A stretch of 64,000 nucleotides of DNA. Origin: Parasponia andersonii (Eukaryota > Streptophyta > Magnoliopsida > Rosales > Cannabaceae). Both the position numbers and the translations under genes were made by a program. This document shows, piece after piece, positions 47,795-59,958 of the stretch. Location of the stretch: positions 335,427 to 399,426 of the forward strand of contig JXTB01000297.1 in NCBI GenBank assembly GCA_002914805.1. The letters are read 5' to 3'. The stretch's first letter is position 1, and every line of letters begins with the position of its first letter. The notes under the pieces are model-generated. The model saw nothing but the letters and a program-made list of their open reading frames with translations. It was not told where the DNA came from and searched no databases.

Positions 47795-49780
47795 TTTTGT
47801 GAATCATGATTCTATCAAAATCAAATCCAAGCTAGCTTAATTAGCTTGGTTGCCTAAGAAAGAATAAAAGCAATGTTATTAAATTGATCCAACCAGCTCA
47901 GCTTGGCCTGAGCTTCAGAATTGGAGTAGCAGCTAGTGTTCTTGTATTGATGGTCCCTCCCAGTGGCCAATTTCTTAAAGCCCAAGAATGGTCTTCCAGA
48001 ATGAGAGAGAGGCTACTAGCACTTCTCCAAGTGTCAACATTGCTCAACTCTTTTGTGGTCTATTTTGTTTCATTTTCACATTGGTTTTGATGCCTTGAGA
48101 GGATATTATTGTAAATAATCTCCATGGATATTTGATTAATAACTCTGGGCAACGACGACTTTGACTTGATCTCATAGTTTGGATTAGTACAAAATCTATG
48201 AAAGAACACGGAAATTCTTGTTCTTATGTTTGTAGTTGTTTTCGCTGTCAAACTGTAGCTTTTTTAAGTCCTTGAAAAGACAAACATAAATAACCAAGTG
48301 ATGGACCTTCAATCCACTCCAACTAGTCTTTCTCTGTAAATAAAGAAGGTGAAATTTGGCTAATAAGTACACCATAAGGAATCCACATCAAACTTTACTA
48401 ATATTAATGGCAGTAACCACCCATATAAGAAAAGGTGGCTTATATTATTTAATTATTATGAGTTTAAAACTACAGAACCGAGCATTGATTACTTTCTAAG
48501 ATGTTTACTAATTTGTAATGGATTTTTATTTTAATGGATAAGAAGTAATGAACTTAGTTTCTATCTACTATTATCTCAAAATAATTAAGTTACATATTAA
48601 TAATTAGACAAAAAAAAATAACCCCTCAAATGCAAAATTATAGAAGATCACTTTTACGTTTAATATTACACAATTCCGTGAATTGAGTATGATCCTTGAA
48701 ATTGCTTAAGTTACATGTTAATGAAAAACAAAGAAATAACCTCTCACAAGCAAAATTACAATAGATCCCCTGTAGGTTCAAGGTCAAACAATGTCATCTA
48801 ATTAAGTACGATTGTATGTGTGATAGTATCTATTATATCATGAATATCAATGAACCTAATTGTTGAAATTATTTAGGTGGCCTTCTTTAGCTTCGAAAAT
48901 CTATTAAGTGCAAGATCCCTAGCTCTTGGTAACTTGAATCAAAGGGAATGGAAACCAAAAAAGTATTTCCCTTTTCAAGCCCATCGATTCATGATCATGT
49001 ATTTAGTTTTATCCGTTTGGAGGGAATCAGTTAATTATTAGGAAGTAATGACTTAATTTAATTTGATTCTTTCTTATTCCTCCTAAACCCTTCTCTTTAC
49101 TCTTTTTTTCAATTAAATATTAATACACATGCCATACTATTTCATCATATTATAAATTATTTATATATCGATGGTAATAAGTTTATCAATCAGTGCATTG
49201 TAGTGGAACTTAGGAATTTGTCCATTTTTTTTTGTCTTTTGTCCTATTTGAACTCAAAATCCCCGATTGTGTTAGATTACTACTTTTTTTTTCGACGTAT
49301 GTTGGATTACTAATTTTAAAGTGGTAGCTATTATGAGAATGTGAGACAAACGCCTTATATAAACAATTTTTATGTATTATCATCACGTGACATCGAATTT
49401 CAAGGCTTTTTCCTTTTCTTTTTTTTTTAAAAAAAAAAACAAAATCACTTTTAATAATGGTTTCTTTGAATTTAATTCTTCTTACTTCCCCTAGCGGATA
49501 GTTAGTAGTGTTAGGAATTTCGTTGGTTTTCTTTTCTTACTATGATTTCTTTGTTTATCTGCTCTGTGGCTGGACAGCTAATCCAGTAGTGTCCTTGATC
49601 TTCAAGAAGAAAAGGGAAATTTGAGCTAAAGCTTTGAATTTTGAAGTACACAAACATGGGAATTATTTCTAAAATTACAAAAATAAGTAACCAGAAAAAC
49701 CATTAATACTAATCACAAGTACAATAATTAAACAGACAACATAAAACAGCAACCACAGATCTTATTCCCCAACGTTTTAT
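47795..49780. other. AT-rich intergenic region
   Basis: The first 270 bp is the upstream region of the STMP1-like copy. The remainder holds only short frames (48060-48251 at most) without recognisable protein; a pair of similar segments near 48600-48680 and 48720-48800 (AAATAACC...CTCA...GCAAAATTA) hints at a small duplication. Confidence 0.4.
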
Positions 49781-49856
49781 TCTATATATTTAAATCAAAA
49801 CTACAACAGAAGCAGAGGAACTTGGCCTTGGAGGGTCCTGAGTATTTTGATGACAT

Positions 49857-50084
49857 TCACATAGGACTGACACTAACATTGTGATTAGCTGCAATTGTTG
49901 GTGGTGGCGCACTTTCATTTCCTTCTGGGGTCGGACCGCTTTTATTCTCCCGGGATTGGCGAGGACAAGACCAGCGTCGACGAATTTCATGATGATGACT
50001 GTGATGGAGCCCTCTAGTTAAGAGAGCTCCAACCATGGCTCCCAGGACAAAGGTAACACCAGTCTTTAGAACAGGAACAGCCAT
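49857..50084 (-). CDS. Small single-pass membrane protein, unknown function, 75 aa
   Basis: Single-exon frame MAVPVLKTGVTFVLGAMVGALL...: one hydrophobic segment (about residues 9-23) followed by a His cluster (HHSHHH), a basic stretch (RRRW) and a polar, Pro/Ser-rich tail. I do not recognise the family. The N-terminal layout (short lead, glycine-patterned membrane segment) recalls the STMP1-like genes nearby, but AQNY is absent, so kinship is only a guess. A TTTTATAAAAG motif on the minus strand near 50224-50234, a GA-rich leader without competing ATG and an AATAAA on the minus strand near 49775 make a real transcription unit plausible. Confidence 0.5.
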   Translation of the reverse strand: MAVPVLKTGVTFVLGAMVGALLTRGLHHSHHHEIRRRWSCPRQSRENKSGPTPEGNESAPPPTIAANHNVSVSPM

Positions 50085-50223
50085 TTTGGTTAAAGTCTTC
50101 GGTAATATTCTGTATTGTAACAGAGAGAGACAGAGACAGAGACAGAGAAATTTGGCAAGATATAGAGGGAGAAATTACGTATGTCACTGAAGAGTTTGGA
50201 GAAAAAGAAAAACCTCTGTGGGC

Positions 50224-50234
50224 TTTTATAAAAG
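50224..50234 (-). promoter_or_regulatory. TATA box of the small membrane protein gene
   Basis: TTTTATAAAAG lies about 140 bp upstream of the start codon, ahead of the CT-rich leader at 50122-50146. Confidence 0.45.
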
Positions 50235-50292
50235 TTGATGAGATTTCCAGGTTCAAGTGCTTACCTCTTCTCCAAGGTTTAAAAGTCAACAA

Positions 50293-51247
50293 CGTGTATT
50301 TGGGCCAATGGTTTAGCCATCTTGGTGCTCAAGAAATTTTTTTTTCCCTTTAGTTTTTTGGTTTTTTGGGTGGGGCCAGGGAGAGTCAGTGGAATAGTAA
50401 TGAATAGTAGGAGAATTTTATAGATGGCACGCACGTATTTTAGATTATCAGATGAGAAATTGGTCATCTAGGCCCAAACTGTTTTGTCCTAGTACGTAAT
50501 ACGTTGAATATTACCAGTTGTATCATCTTCATTGATTTTGTACTAGGGATGTTCCCGGTGCGTTTTGGCCATTATTAGCATTAGAGAAAGAATGGTGATG
50601 TAGTAAATTATAATTTACATGGAACATGTGTAGAAAGTTAATTCCTAGGGGGAGCACATATAGAATAATTTACATGGAACATGTGTAGAAAGTTAATTCC
50701 TAGGGGGAGCACATATAGAATTTTTCTTCTTTTTTCCTTTTTTTTTTTAAAAAAAAAAAGAAGAAAAAATAAGGAAAAAAAAAAAGAACTAAAAAAAAAA
50801 AAAAGTCAAACCAAACTAAGTGGAATCCGCCAAAATTTTTTTTTTTCATCGGTGGCTTAATATATGAGACTACAAATGAAAAGTTCTAATAGATTTTAAG
50901 TATGGGCCCTTCACCCTTGTATCTCTTGGATGCGCTTGCCATGATTTAAGAGAGTTCACTTAGCTAGAGCCAAAGGTGTTTTAAGGCAAAGTGAGATTTT
51001 GCACAAGATTTAAAGCTGCAATATGAGCTTTGAACCACAGATTATGCTAAGAGCCAAGGACAAACAGTATGATTGCTAAGCTTCAGTAACGCCATCCATG
51101 CACTGCCAAACAAGCACCCATTAACAAAATCCAATACCACAAAAAATCCTGCATGGATGAATTATAACCACTATAACCTCATCTGCCCTTAGAGCCTCCT
51201 TTGCTTTATTCTTTTTTCTAAAACTCAAAAAATCATCCCAAGTTTTT
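50293..51247. other. Intergenic region upstream of the HyPRP gene
   Basis: Contains a 55-bp tandem duplication (50612-50721) and A/T homopolymer tracts (50720-50850). Nothing else of note. Confidence 0.5.
50612..50721. repeat. Tandem duplication, 55-bp unit
   Basis: AATTTACATGGAACATGTG...GCACATATAGAAT occurs twice in a row (50612 and 50667) with essentially no mismatch. GGAACATGTGTAG and the CTAGGGGGAGC segment are both retained. Confidence 0.9.
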
Positions 51248-51248
51248 T

Positions 51249-51257
51249 CTATATATC
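51249..51257 (+). promoter_or_regulatory. TATA box of the HyPRP gene
   Basis: CTATATATC lies about 50 bp upstream of the ATG at 51305, giving a very short leader. Confidence 0.6.
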
Positions 51258-51304
51258 AATAGAATTTCTAGGGATTACCAACTCCAATTCGTTGAATAGA
51301 AATA

Positions 51305-51700
51305 ATGGGTACTCTGGGTTTAAAGTCTATAGCTCTTTTCATTGTGTTTAACCTTATGTTATTCAATTGTGTCACCTCTAATAATGTTCCATGCCCTCCA
51401 AAAGGTGCCCCATCCCCTGCCCCTGTTCCTAAGACCCAAGGCAAATGCCCCAAAGATACCCTCAAATTTGGTGTTTGCGGCAGCTGGCTTGGGCTGGTTA
51501 CTGAGGTCGTTGGGACTAAACCCAGCAAGGAATGCTGTACTCTGATTAAGGGTCTAGCAGATCTTGAGGCTGCATTGTGTTTATGTACTGCAATTAAGGC
51601 CAATGTTCTGGGAGTTGTCAAGGTCAAGGTGCCTATTGCTGTGAGTCTACTAGTCAACGCTTGCGGGAAGAAGGTTCCGGAAGGATTTGTTTGTGCTTAG
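51305..51700 (+). CDS. Hybrid proline-rich protein with 8-cysteine domain (14 kDa DC2.15-like), 131 aa
   Basis: Intronless. Residues 1-25 are a secretion signal (hydrophobic LFIVFNLMLF). A short proline-rich linker (residues 29-43) follows, then the eight-cysteine domain of the LTP/2S-albumin fold: C48, C58, C77-C78, C92-x-C94, C120 and C130. [17 protein letters not shown] is the family hallmark. Proteins of this type are secreted to the cell wall and linked to development and stress responses; whether this one binds lipid is not known. The length is normal. An AATAAA at 51803-51808 is the likely polyadenylation signal. A broken paralog faces it tail-to-tail 560 bp away. Confidence 0.95.
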   Translation: MGTLGLKSIALFIVFNLMLFNCVTSNNVPCPPKGAPSPAPVPKTQGKCPKDTLKFGVCGSWLGLVTEVVGTKPSKECCTLIKGLADLEAALCLCTAIKANVLGVVKVKVPIAVSLLVNACGKKVPEGFVCA

Positions 51701-51808
51701 AAACTCTTTATCTCTTATTAATGTACTCATTGTGCTTGTTTCTTATGAACTAAAGCAAATCTGTCTTGGAAGGAAATGTTCCTAGCATTCACGTTCATAT
51801 TGAATAAA

Positions 51809-52261
51809 TGCTCATTAATTAGTTGTACTATTATAATTTCGTCCTGGCTGTTTCTAACAGTAGCATTATAAATTAAACCACTATCCTTGATTGAAAAAAT
51901 CAACTGTTTTGGTTCATATCTGGTGAGCTTTTTCTAAAACCGAATGAACTCAATTGAGGAAATTACCAAATAAAGATAGATAAGCACACTTCATTTGAAG
52001 CAACATTTAAGAGGGAACAAGTTTCAAACAATGAGATGAAGGGCGAAGATGATGACAAGATTATCCTGGTCAAGCATGATATCCGGTAACCAAAGTTGAC
52101 ACATCAAAAAATTTTTGATGGTCCCAAAAAAAAAAATGAAAAAACATACAAATGATTATCGGGCATGATCTTGTGAAAATGATTAAACGAAAGTAATACA
52201 ACGGTGAAAAAGATGAGAAAGACATGGATGAGATTATAATACAATATTCCTGTGCCATTGT
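51809..52261. other. Spacer between the two HyPRP copies
   Basis: AT-rich, shared 3' flanks of the convergent pair, with no gene. Confidence 0.5.
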
Positions 52262-52644
52262 TTATGCACATTTGAAGCCTTTAGGGGTCTTCTTTCCACA
52301 GTAGTTCAAGAGCAAGCTCAAGGAGACAGGGACATTAACTTTAATTCCCAAAAAGTTGGCCTTAATAGCGGTGCAAAGGCAAACCGCAGCTTCAAGATCA
52401 GCAAGACCTTGGAGAAGGGTGCAGCAAGGGGTCACTGGTGGGGTTCAAACAATAACGTTTACTAGACCATTTAACACATCAGCACATACCCCAAGCTTAA
52501 GGGTGTCCTTTGGGCACTTTCCCTTAGAAGAAGGGCTTCTGGAGAGGGTTTTGGTGTTGGTGGTGGGCAGTAAGTTGAACTGACCAATGTGAAGAAAAGG
52601 AGGTTGAGAGACAGAAGAAGAGCAGTAGTTGCCGTAGAAGCCAT
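52262..52644 (-). pseudogene. Hybrid proline-rich protein paralog, broken
   Basis: The minus strand from 52644 encodes a signal peptide (MASTATTALLLSLNLLFF) and a proline-rich start (YCPPPTPKPSPE). The frame shifts by one base near 52545, after which [32 protein letters not shown] and [17 protein letters not shown] to a stop at 52262 are recognisable. A TGA sits in the domain near 52458 where relatives have Gly. All eight cysteines can still be found, so decay is recent. A TATA-like CTATAAAAT lies on the minus strand near 52733-52741. Confidence 0.8.
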
Positions 52645-52732
52645 TGTTCTGGGAAACAAAGGAAAAATATTATCTTAAGGCAGTGATTGCTTTTGATTTC
52701 TAGGGACTTGGAAATTGGGTTTGGGTTGGGGA

Positions 52733-52741
52733 TTTTATAGA
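52733..52741 (-). promoter_or_regulatory. TATA box ahead of the broken HyPRP paralog
   Basis: CTATAAAAT about 90 bp before the old start codon; the promoter seems to have outlasted the reading frame. Confidence 0.45.
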
Positions 52742-52744
52742 TGA

Positions 52745-53370
52745 AGATTGTGATTTTAAATTTTGCCTACGGGAAATTGGAATCTAAATCATGCAAAGGC
52801 AGCCATGTGAGCTCGTGTTAGATCAACCTCTATCACTAGTTGGCAGTGCAACTTGGAGAATAGGCCATCTTCCGCCATTTGGAGGGTTCTGTATTACATG
52901 ATTTATTTCCATCACTAGCCAGCAAGAAATAAAGTACGTTGCTATATTTGGCTTCAAAATATTTCTTTATCTATGGCTGTCATATTCTTGGTTAAGATTT
53001 TTTTCATATCTAACGTGCCAATGACCTCAAGTCTCTAAACGTTTCATATACAATTGTTGGCTGTTTTTCCGCCAGGAACAACTTCTCATTGGAGGCCCTC
53101 AAATCATGGTACTTGTAAAATTAAATTAGCTGTTTCATCTTTCATTTGTACAAGTTAAATACACCCAATGGACCATGGCACATAACCTCATCACCTTGTC
53201 ACATGGGTAGGATTTCGTTTTGGGAAGCTTCCAAATAAATTTGAAGCCAAAGGTTTGGCTTCTTTCTAATTTAAAGTCTCAGCTGGTCCAGAGTACAAAC
53301 GAACATGCCAGGCAAGCTTGCAATTTTCATATGAGTTTAGAAATTTAACAACCAAATAAAGCATGAGCCG
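52745..53370. other. Spacer between the HyPRP pseudogene and SKA1
   Basis: About 600 bp with no frame of note; contains the SKA1 3' flank. Confidence 0.5.
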
Positions 53371-55714
53371 TCAATGAGGCTTCAAAAGAATCATCACACG
53401 GTGATGCCCAATCCGTGTCTCACTTAAACGACCGAGATGACGAAGGACCTGCATAAGCGCAGCCAAAAAAAGAAAATAAAGACAAAGTCAAACTCGTCAT
53501 GTAATTAATTTCTGAAATATATTGCCAGATGTTTCCAGCAAATAAAATTACTTCTGTTCTTTGTTTATCTCAAATTCAATTGAGTTACTAGTCTATTTTC
53601 TTCAATAAAGTATAAGGAAGATGAATAAAGTACAGACAAATATACAAACACTTACAGTTAGAATAGCTTTTCCAGTGTTGTCAAGCTTCAATGCTGGTCC
53701 TTTTATATCACTCTCAAGAAAGAAGTTTTTTCCCTTTACTGCTTCTGTCGAAGCAATATCTCTTAGTTCCTGCATGTTTTCACAGCAGTAAGTCACTGTT
53801 CCCTTGTGATGATTATAATGATAATTTCATTTACAAGTTTCCTCCCCATAGAGAGATACATATGGAGGCATAAGGGATGATTTTTTAAATTCACTTACCA
53901 AGGCTTTTTCCCAAAGATTTTCTGCCAGCTGCATTAAAAAAGAATGCATCCACGTCATAGTTGTATGATGAGTTATGAACCAAAATTAGAGGGAAAGAAC
54001 ATAACCTTCTTTTTTGGAGCAGCTATAATCTGAGCATTTGCTTCAGCATATGTTGCCATGTCATTTATAGCTGTGTTGACCTTTTCAAGAGTAAGCCTTC
54101 CTTTCATATACCTGCAGTTGGAAAGACTTAAAACTACAATATGGATGAAATAACAAAAGATTACATGTTCTAGACCACCCTTTTTCTCCTATCACTGCCC
54201 AGATTCAGGTGTAAATGTCATGATTCCTCCTTAAATCAAGGAAGCAAGTAGTTCAAAAATTTTAAGCACATCTTACCATGCTCCGAACAGCCACATCTCA
54301 AGATCTCCAATTACCATGTGTCCAATTGTACATGATTTGAGAATTATTTTCAGATGTCTATGATAGAATGAGTAGCCGGTACTCACTCTAGATCCTAGTG
54401 TGAAACTTAAATAATGAAATGTACTCACGAGGATAAGGAATCCAGTTCATCTTCCGTTATAAACCACAAAGGTGGAGGGCAACGACCCTTTTTCTCCTGC
54501 AATTATCCAACAATGCAAAAGTGAAGCTCTACCAATCCATCTTTCTTCATAGTTCGTCCATGTACCGTTATCCAAATGGAAGAAAAGGTAGTTTGTTTAA
54601 AAGAAACGAGACGTTAATAAAACACCATTATGACTGAACAAGAATTCAAACATCCTGACCTGAGTTAATTTGAAGAACAACTCACCAATTCATCTAATCT
54701 CCTTAAATTTCTTTACCTCTTTGTATATGTACGTCATAGAATAGAATAGAACAAGTTCAAGATATGAATAAGGCATCAGGTGTTCCTTGTTATGCTATAA
54801 CACAAACTGGATTATTGATATCCCAGTAAATAATGTATAAGTGGTTTCTTCTACTAATATCAGTGAATCGAAGTCCTAAATCTAGGAAATGCATTCACAA
54901 AAACACTCTTTACGTTTTTGGTGCATACTGACAAATTATCAGTTACAGAAGCATGTGCACATGTTTGTTACCTTAGTTGGTGCTGCAGGCTCTTCCTCAA
55001 GCTTCAAGGACCCAAAACAAGCATCTGGTTTGGAGGTTTCTGGCTGCAAACTGCAAGTTCCTTGCAATATAAGCTCTCGAGTATCGCCCAAAAACAAAAG
55101 AGATTCAAAGTCAATTTTAAAACTAGGAACAATCCATTACCACATATTATTGTCCAGATTTACCGTCAACAGTCTCTGAGGAACATGCGAGGGAACATAA
55201 ATAGACATGCTCTGCAATTTCTTCTGCTGCTTCAGTGAGGCATCGATCAGTTTCTGCCATCACATCGTGAAATCTAATTGTCATTTTTTGAAATCGATGC
55301 TGGCAGTTAGCATATTATCGTTCTAAGGAAAATAAAATAAAAAAGCCAATTTCAAATAACTATCTAAGTAATTCATGTGCCCACATGATAAAAATGATTC
55401 TTACTAATTTTTATTCGAAAATTAGCAGCTTCGATACGTTTTGCTCATATACTTTCCCTTACTTTCTCCAATCAAGCAATCATAATTCATAAATGACTTA
55501 AAAACTAGAGGCAGGCGTATAATTCAGTTAATACCTTAATTTATTTACAGAAATTACTAAAATACATAGTGAATTCAACCAAATCCCCAACTAAACCAAT
55601 CACTTTGAGTTTCAATTCAGCTCCATCTTTTCTGGGTTCTGGCCTCTAAACCAAGTGGGTTACTTTTCCCACAATTTACCCCAACAAACCCTAAAACGGT
55701 AAAATTAAGATTTA

Positions 55715-55766
<52 letters not shown>

Positions 55767-56120
55767 GAGCAAAGTACCTTAGCTTTGGGGATAGCTAGGG
55801 TTTCGTCGCGCACACGGTCCTTGATGGTCTGCACCTGAAGCTCCATGGCCTTCAATGCAGCGTCGACCGCCGACAAGTCGGTGATGCTGCTCGCCGGGTA
55901 CACTGCCAGAGGGAAAAAAAAAAAAAAAAAGGGCCATTTTTTTCAAATGGATAAGATTAGACCAAATTCAAATTTGTGAAACGAAAGCATGAAAATTTTG
56001 GGAAATTTGAAATTGGCGTCTACTATTTCGCGCAATAACGAGCTCTTGAAGCTCTACAATTCGAGCACTAAAGCCTGAGATCAACGAATCCAAAGACGCT
56101 CCTGCTTTCTTCGAACCCAT
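53371..56120 (-). CDS. SKA1: Spindle and kinetochore-associated protein 1 homolog, nine exons, 269 aa
   Basis: Exons in transcription order: 56120-56024, 55902-55778, 55253-55141, 55050-54972, 54496-54429, 54111-54006, 53928-53899, 53769-53656, 53448-53371. All introns are GT-AG, phases join, 810 nt. SKA1 belongs to the Ska complex, which couples kinetochores to spindle microtubules. Residues 1-90 form the N-terminal helical oligomerisation part (SLDSLISGFSARIVELQELV, then ALKAMELQVQTIKDR and KLIDASLKQQKKLQSM). After a linker (ETSKPDACFGSLKLEEEP) comes the microtubule-binding winged-helix domain (about 133-269) with PPPLWFITEDELDSL, MATYAEANAQIIAAPKKK, GPALKLDNTGKAILTVLRHLGRLSE and a C-terminal HHRVMILLKP. 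Length fits plant homologs. The exon 3/4 junction (ATGTG|GTAATG to TTGCAG|T) was chosen because it restores the family's Cys-Leu-x-Pro-Glu-Thr-Ser; a shorter splice is possible. Confidence 0.95.
55721..55761 (+). repeat. (GA)n microsatellite in SKA1 intron 2
   Basis: About 20 GA units just downstream (in the gene's sense) of the exon 2 donor at 55777; read on the coding strand it is a CT tract. Confidence 0.95.
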
Positions 56121-59100
56121 CTCCTTCTCTCTCCAATGCAATTGCTCTTCCTTTTTTTTTTTGTTGGTGGCTAAACCTTCTCTCCGTTTATGCTGGTTTT
56201 GGCGGGAAAGTCTTGGGAATCCTTACTCGTCTGTTATAATGCAGAAATATTGAGGGTAAAAGGGCAAAGTGCAATCAATAGGGTATTGACGGGTATATGA
56301 CTATATTTGAAGAACATGGGTGCAAATATCACCATCTACAGCAGTGAAACAGACTTTTTAATTTAATTATACGAGCAATACTAGATACTCATAATACATA
56401 CAAAAGATATTATCATTTTTATACCCTATATTTTGACACTTTGTTCAGTTTATACTTTCTGTTTTAATTATTATCAATATTGATCTTAGATTTAATATTT
56501 GTTACAAATTTATACTCTAACACTAATTTAGAGCAGTTAATTTATCAAGATGATTTAATAAACTTATTTGTTGGTTTGTTAAGAGTGAATTGATACAATC
56601 TTTTTATGAGTGGAAAAATTTTTCATCTTAAAAAAGCACAAACAGAAATACAAGGTGTACAACTCTACAATAGCTACATGTGTGCAATTGCATAATAACT
56701 ATATGTGTGCATATATACAAACACGTGGGTAGCTACACTAGAAGTAGCTACACAAGAGTAGCTACATGAGATCTCTATTTCATTCTTTTGCTTTGATTCA
56801 TAAAGTGTGTATTACTAGTCAGGTACATGAACTGTGCAACTAGTTAGCTGCACGATTTGTAGCTAGTCAACTACACTATTTTCGCTCATCAAAAGTAATA
56901 CCATGAAATTGGCTTGAGAACTCAATTAGCGAGTTTGTAAAAAGTACCTCAACTACGTGAATATTATCTGGCTCTTATCATTTGTGTGTAGCTAATGAAA
57001 ACACCTCAAAAGAACATGCACCTTGACAAATTCTTGTGGAAGATGCATAATTTAAGTTCAATTGGATAATTTTCGTTTGAATTGAAATAATTCACTCGAA
57101 TTAAGCTAAATAATTCGAATTTAGATAATTATTTAAATATTTGTATTATTTTCTAGATAAATATGCTAACAAATGCACAACATAGAGTTGTAATCAATCA
57201 TGACTCTCTTTTTATAAATAAAAGTCCACGGTCACACTTTAAAACAAGTTCAAAAACACTCTAGAGCTCTGTAACACTCTCTTATAATAAAAAAACACAA
57301 TAGACATAAGTTATCTTTTCTGGACTGAACCACTATCAACATTGTTTCTCTTTTTACTTTTCTATTAATAATTCCATACAACTTGGTTGGATTCTATCTG
57401 CGAATCTGGTCACCATTTTCGTTGATAAAACTTCTATCAACAAATCACGGTGGGAATAAAAAATTGCTCAAACCAATGATTTCAAATTCACAATTTGTTA
57501 TGGTCGCAAGTATAGTTTCATCTTTAAATGGAGATCATGAGACTTGAATCCCCATTTTTCAAGTTAAAAAAAAGAAAAAGAAAATTAGTAGTCTATTCTT
57601 TTCTAAAATTTCTACTAAAGAACTATCTAATTCCAAATCTCCACACAGGCCCACCTTTCCCTTAAAATCTTTCCAGTGCTTAGGGATTAAAAAATCACGC
57701 ACACTAAAGTATTGGATTTTTTTTTGTTTAGTCTATTGTTTGGCCTTAAAGGGGACTAGATTAAATAGTCCAATCACAAATTTAGTCCGGACTAAATAAT
57801 CCCATTGAGAATTTGGATTTATTTAGTCCCAACCAAAGGATAAATTGATGATTTTTTTTCTTTCGTTAAAACTTTTTTTGTATATTTTTCTCCTAAGATA
57901 TATTTTATCTCAATTTTTTCCTTTAAATATTGCTTTGCATTTTTTTATAATGAATATTTTATGCACATCATTTTTCCTAAAAATAAATTCAAAATATAAT
58001 TATTTATTTGATTGCAATTTAACTTTATCTTTCCTATATATGAAATATATATTTTCTTATTTTATAAATAAAATATGACTAAAACTCCATTAAGAAATTT
58101 TTTTAATATGTATTTATGTTATAGTCCTATATTATGCTGAACATAGTCCAACGCCAATTTGTTGAAACATTTATGAAAACCTAATTCAATCCAATCCATT
58201 CTAATCCAATTCAATCTCAATAAATAACCCAATCAAATCTAAATCTAATTAATTAGCAATATGTATAGTACTAGACAATCCAATCCACTTTGATTTAATC
58301 TAATCTCAATTAATAATCTAGTCCAAGGTTTTAACCCAATCCTAATTGTCAAACGAGTCTTAAGAGAACGTTCGATAACACTTAGGTTATGTTTGTAATA
58401 TTGAAAAAAGTAAATTTTTATTTATTTAATTAGAAATCTGAAAAAAAAAATAGAAATGTGTTTGATAATATGTTTTCACTTTCTGTTTTTTTAATTTTTT
58501 ATCAAAAAAATTAAAAATTAAAAACATCATTTTTTCACTTCTAAAATTTTGAAAGTACTTTCTATTTTTTCTTCTTCTTCTCCTCAAAATGCGTGCTAGA
58601 TTCCATGGCCTCTCTCTCTTCCTTCTTTATAGCTTCAATTCTCCATGGCTTCTCTCTCTCTCTCTTCGCTCTCTCTAGCCTCTTTCTCTCTCTATTTAGC
58701 CTCCATAGCTTCTTTCTCTTTCTATCTCTGGGATATGCTTTGCATACATTTTTGTTTTCTGAGGTAAAATCATATCTTCCTTTATAGGTCATGCTTGGAT
58801 ACATTTTTAATTTTTTTATTTATAAAATCTGAAAACAAAAAAAATATTTTGTTTCTTTTTTTAAATTTTAAAAATAAAAAACTTGCCTAGTAGCATATTG
58901 AACCATTTTTAACTTTTGAAAACAAAAAAGGTTATGTACAAAAAAAAAATACCATGATGTATAGCCTTTTTGTATGTTCAACCATTTTTTTAGCTTGTGC
59001 AAACATATGTCTTTATATTAGAAATCTCTATAGTTTTGTACATTCTACGTATAAATTCAGCAATAAATTTCTCACCAAAAAAAAAAAATCTTAATTAAGG

Positions 59101-59955
59101 ATATTTTATTACTTAAAACTCGTCAGCACAAATCACCCAATTTATATACAGAATGTATATATGCCAAACAAAAAACATAAACAAACTTGGTAATTTTGAA
59201 AGGAAAATCACACTTTTATTGTAGTGGATTTTTAATGCTTTTTGTCAAACCAAATATAAAAATACTATTACTTTTTTTAAGTTTTCATTCCATTCTAATT
59301 TTTGTTCTATCGAAACTAATTCCAAAAAAAACAAAAGAAATAATTATGTACAAGTTATGTAACCATAAACAAATTTGCACATTGCCCAACGTATTCGGAA
59401 TCGGAAGTGCATAAGGCTAAGCTAAATGGAGGTCAACGCGGGGGGCGGGCGAGGGGCGATCCCTGCTAATATTTTTCTTTCTTTTTTATTTTCTCATTTT
59501 GCCTCTATTGAGATTTTTTGTCCGATTATGTCCCTGCATAAGATTTTTATTGTCACTTTCACCCCAACATAGGACCACTTTAAATTTAACTTTTGTTTTC
59601 TAATTCAAATAAAAATTGAGGAAAAAAAATAGTGAAATTGAGATTTAAACTTGTTTCCCAAGACTTCAAGTCTCTGAACCTACAAGAGAAAAGTGAAGAC
59701 AAAAAACCAAACTTTTATCCTTTACACTTTTTTTAAAAAAATAATTGAAATCAGAGTAGTGGTTAGTTTGGCATTTTTATGTAAATTTCGTAAATATGAA
59801 TTTTATTTTTGATAGTATTGACATTGAGGCCATTATACAATATTTTCAAAAGATTAAAATTTAAGGAAACAATTATAATGTAGTTTACTATTATTTGGAA
59901 ATAGTGTCATAAAGTTTTAAAATGTATTTTGAAAAATAATTGCATTTTTCCTTAC
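56121..59955. other. AT-rich intergenic region with old repeats, no gene supported
   Basis: 56690-56890 has scattered GTAGCTACAC motifs. 57180-57480 (TATAAATAAAAG, then CGGTCACAC and CTGGACTGAACCACTATC) resembles the end of an old copia LTR. 57725-58365 has GTTTGG...GGACTAGATTAAATAG at one side and an inverted likeness (TTGGACTAGATTATT on the minus strand) at the other, like a decayed MITE. 58390-58960 is A/T homopolymer-rich around a CT-rich core (58600-58740). All are low-confidence readings. Confidence 0.35.
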
Positions 59956-59958
59956 TAA

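Noticed and set aside
47884-48090. 68-codon plus-strand frame
   Set aside because: It runs antisense through the upstream region of the STMP1-like pseudogene and shows no protein features.
58562-58804. 80-codon Arg/Lys/Glu-rich frame
   Set aside because: Antisense of a CT-rich low-complexity core inside a likely decayed repeat; no family resemblance.
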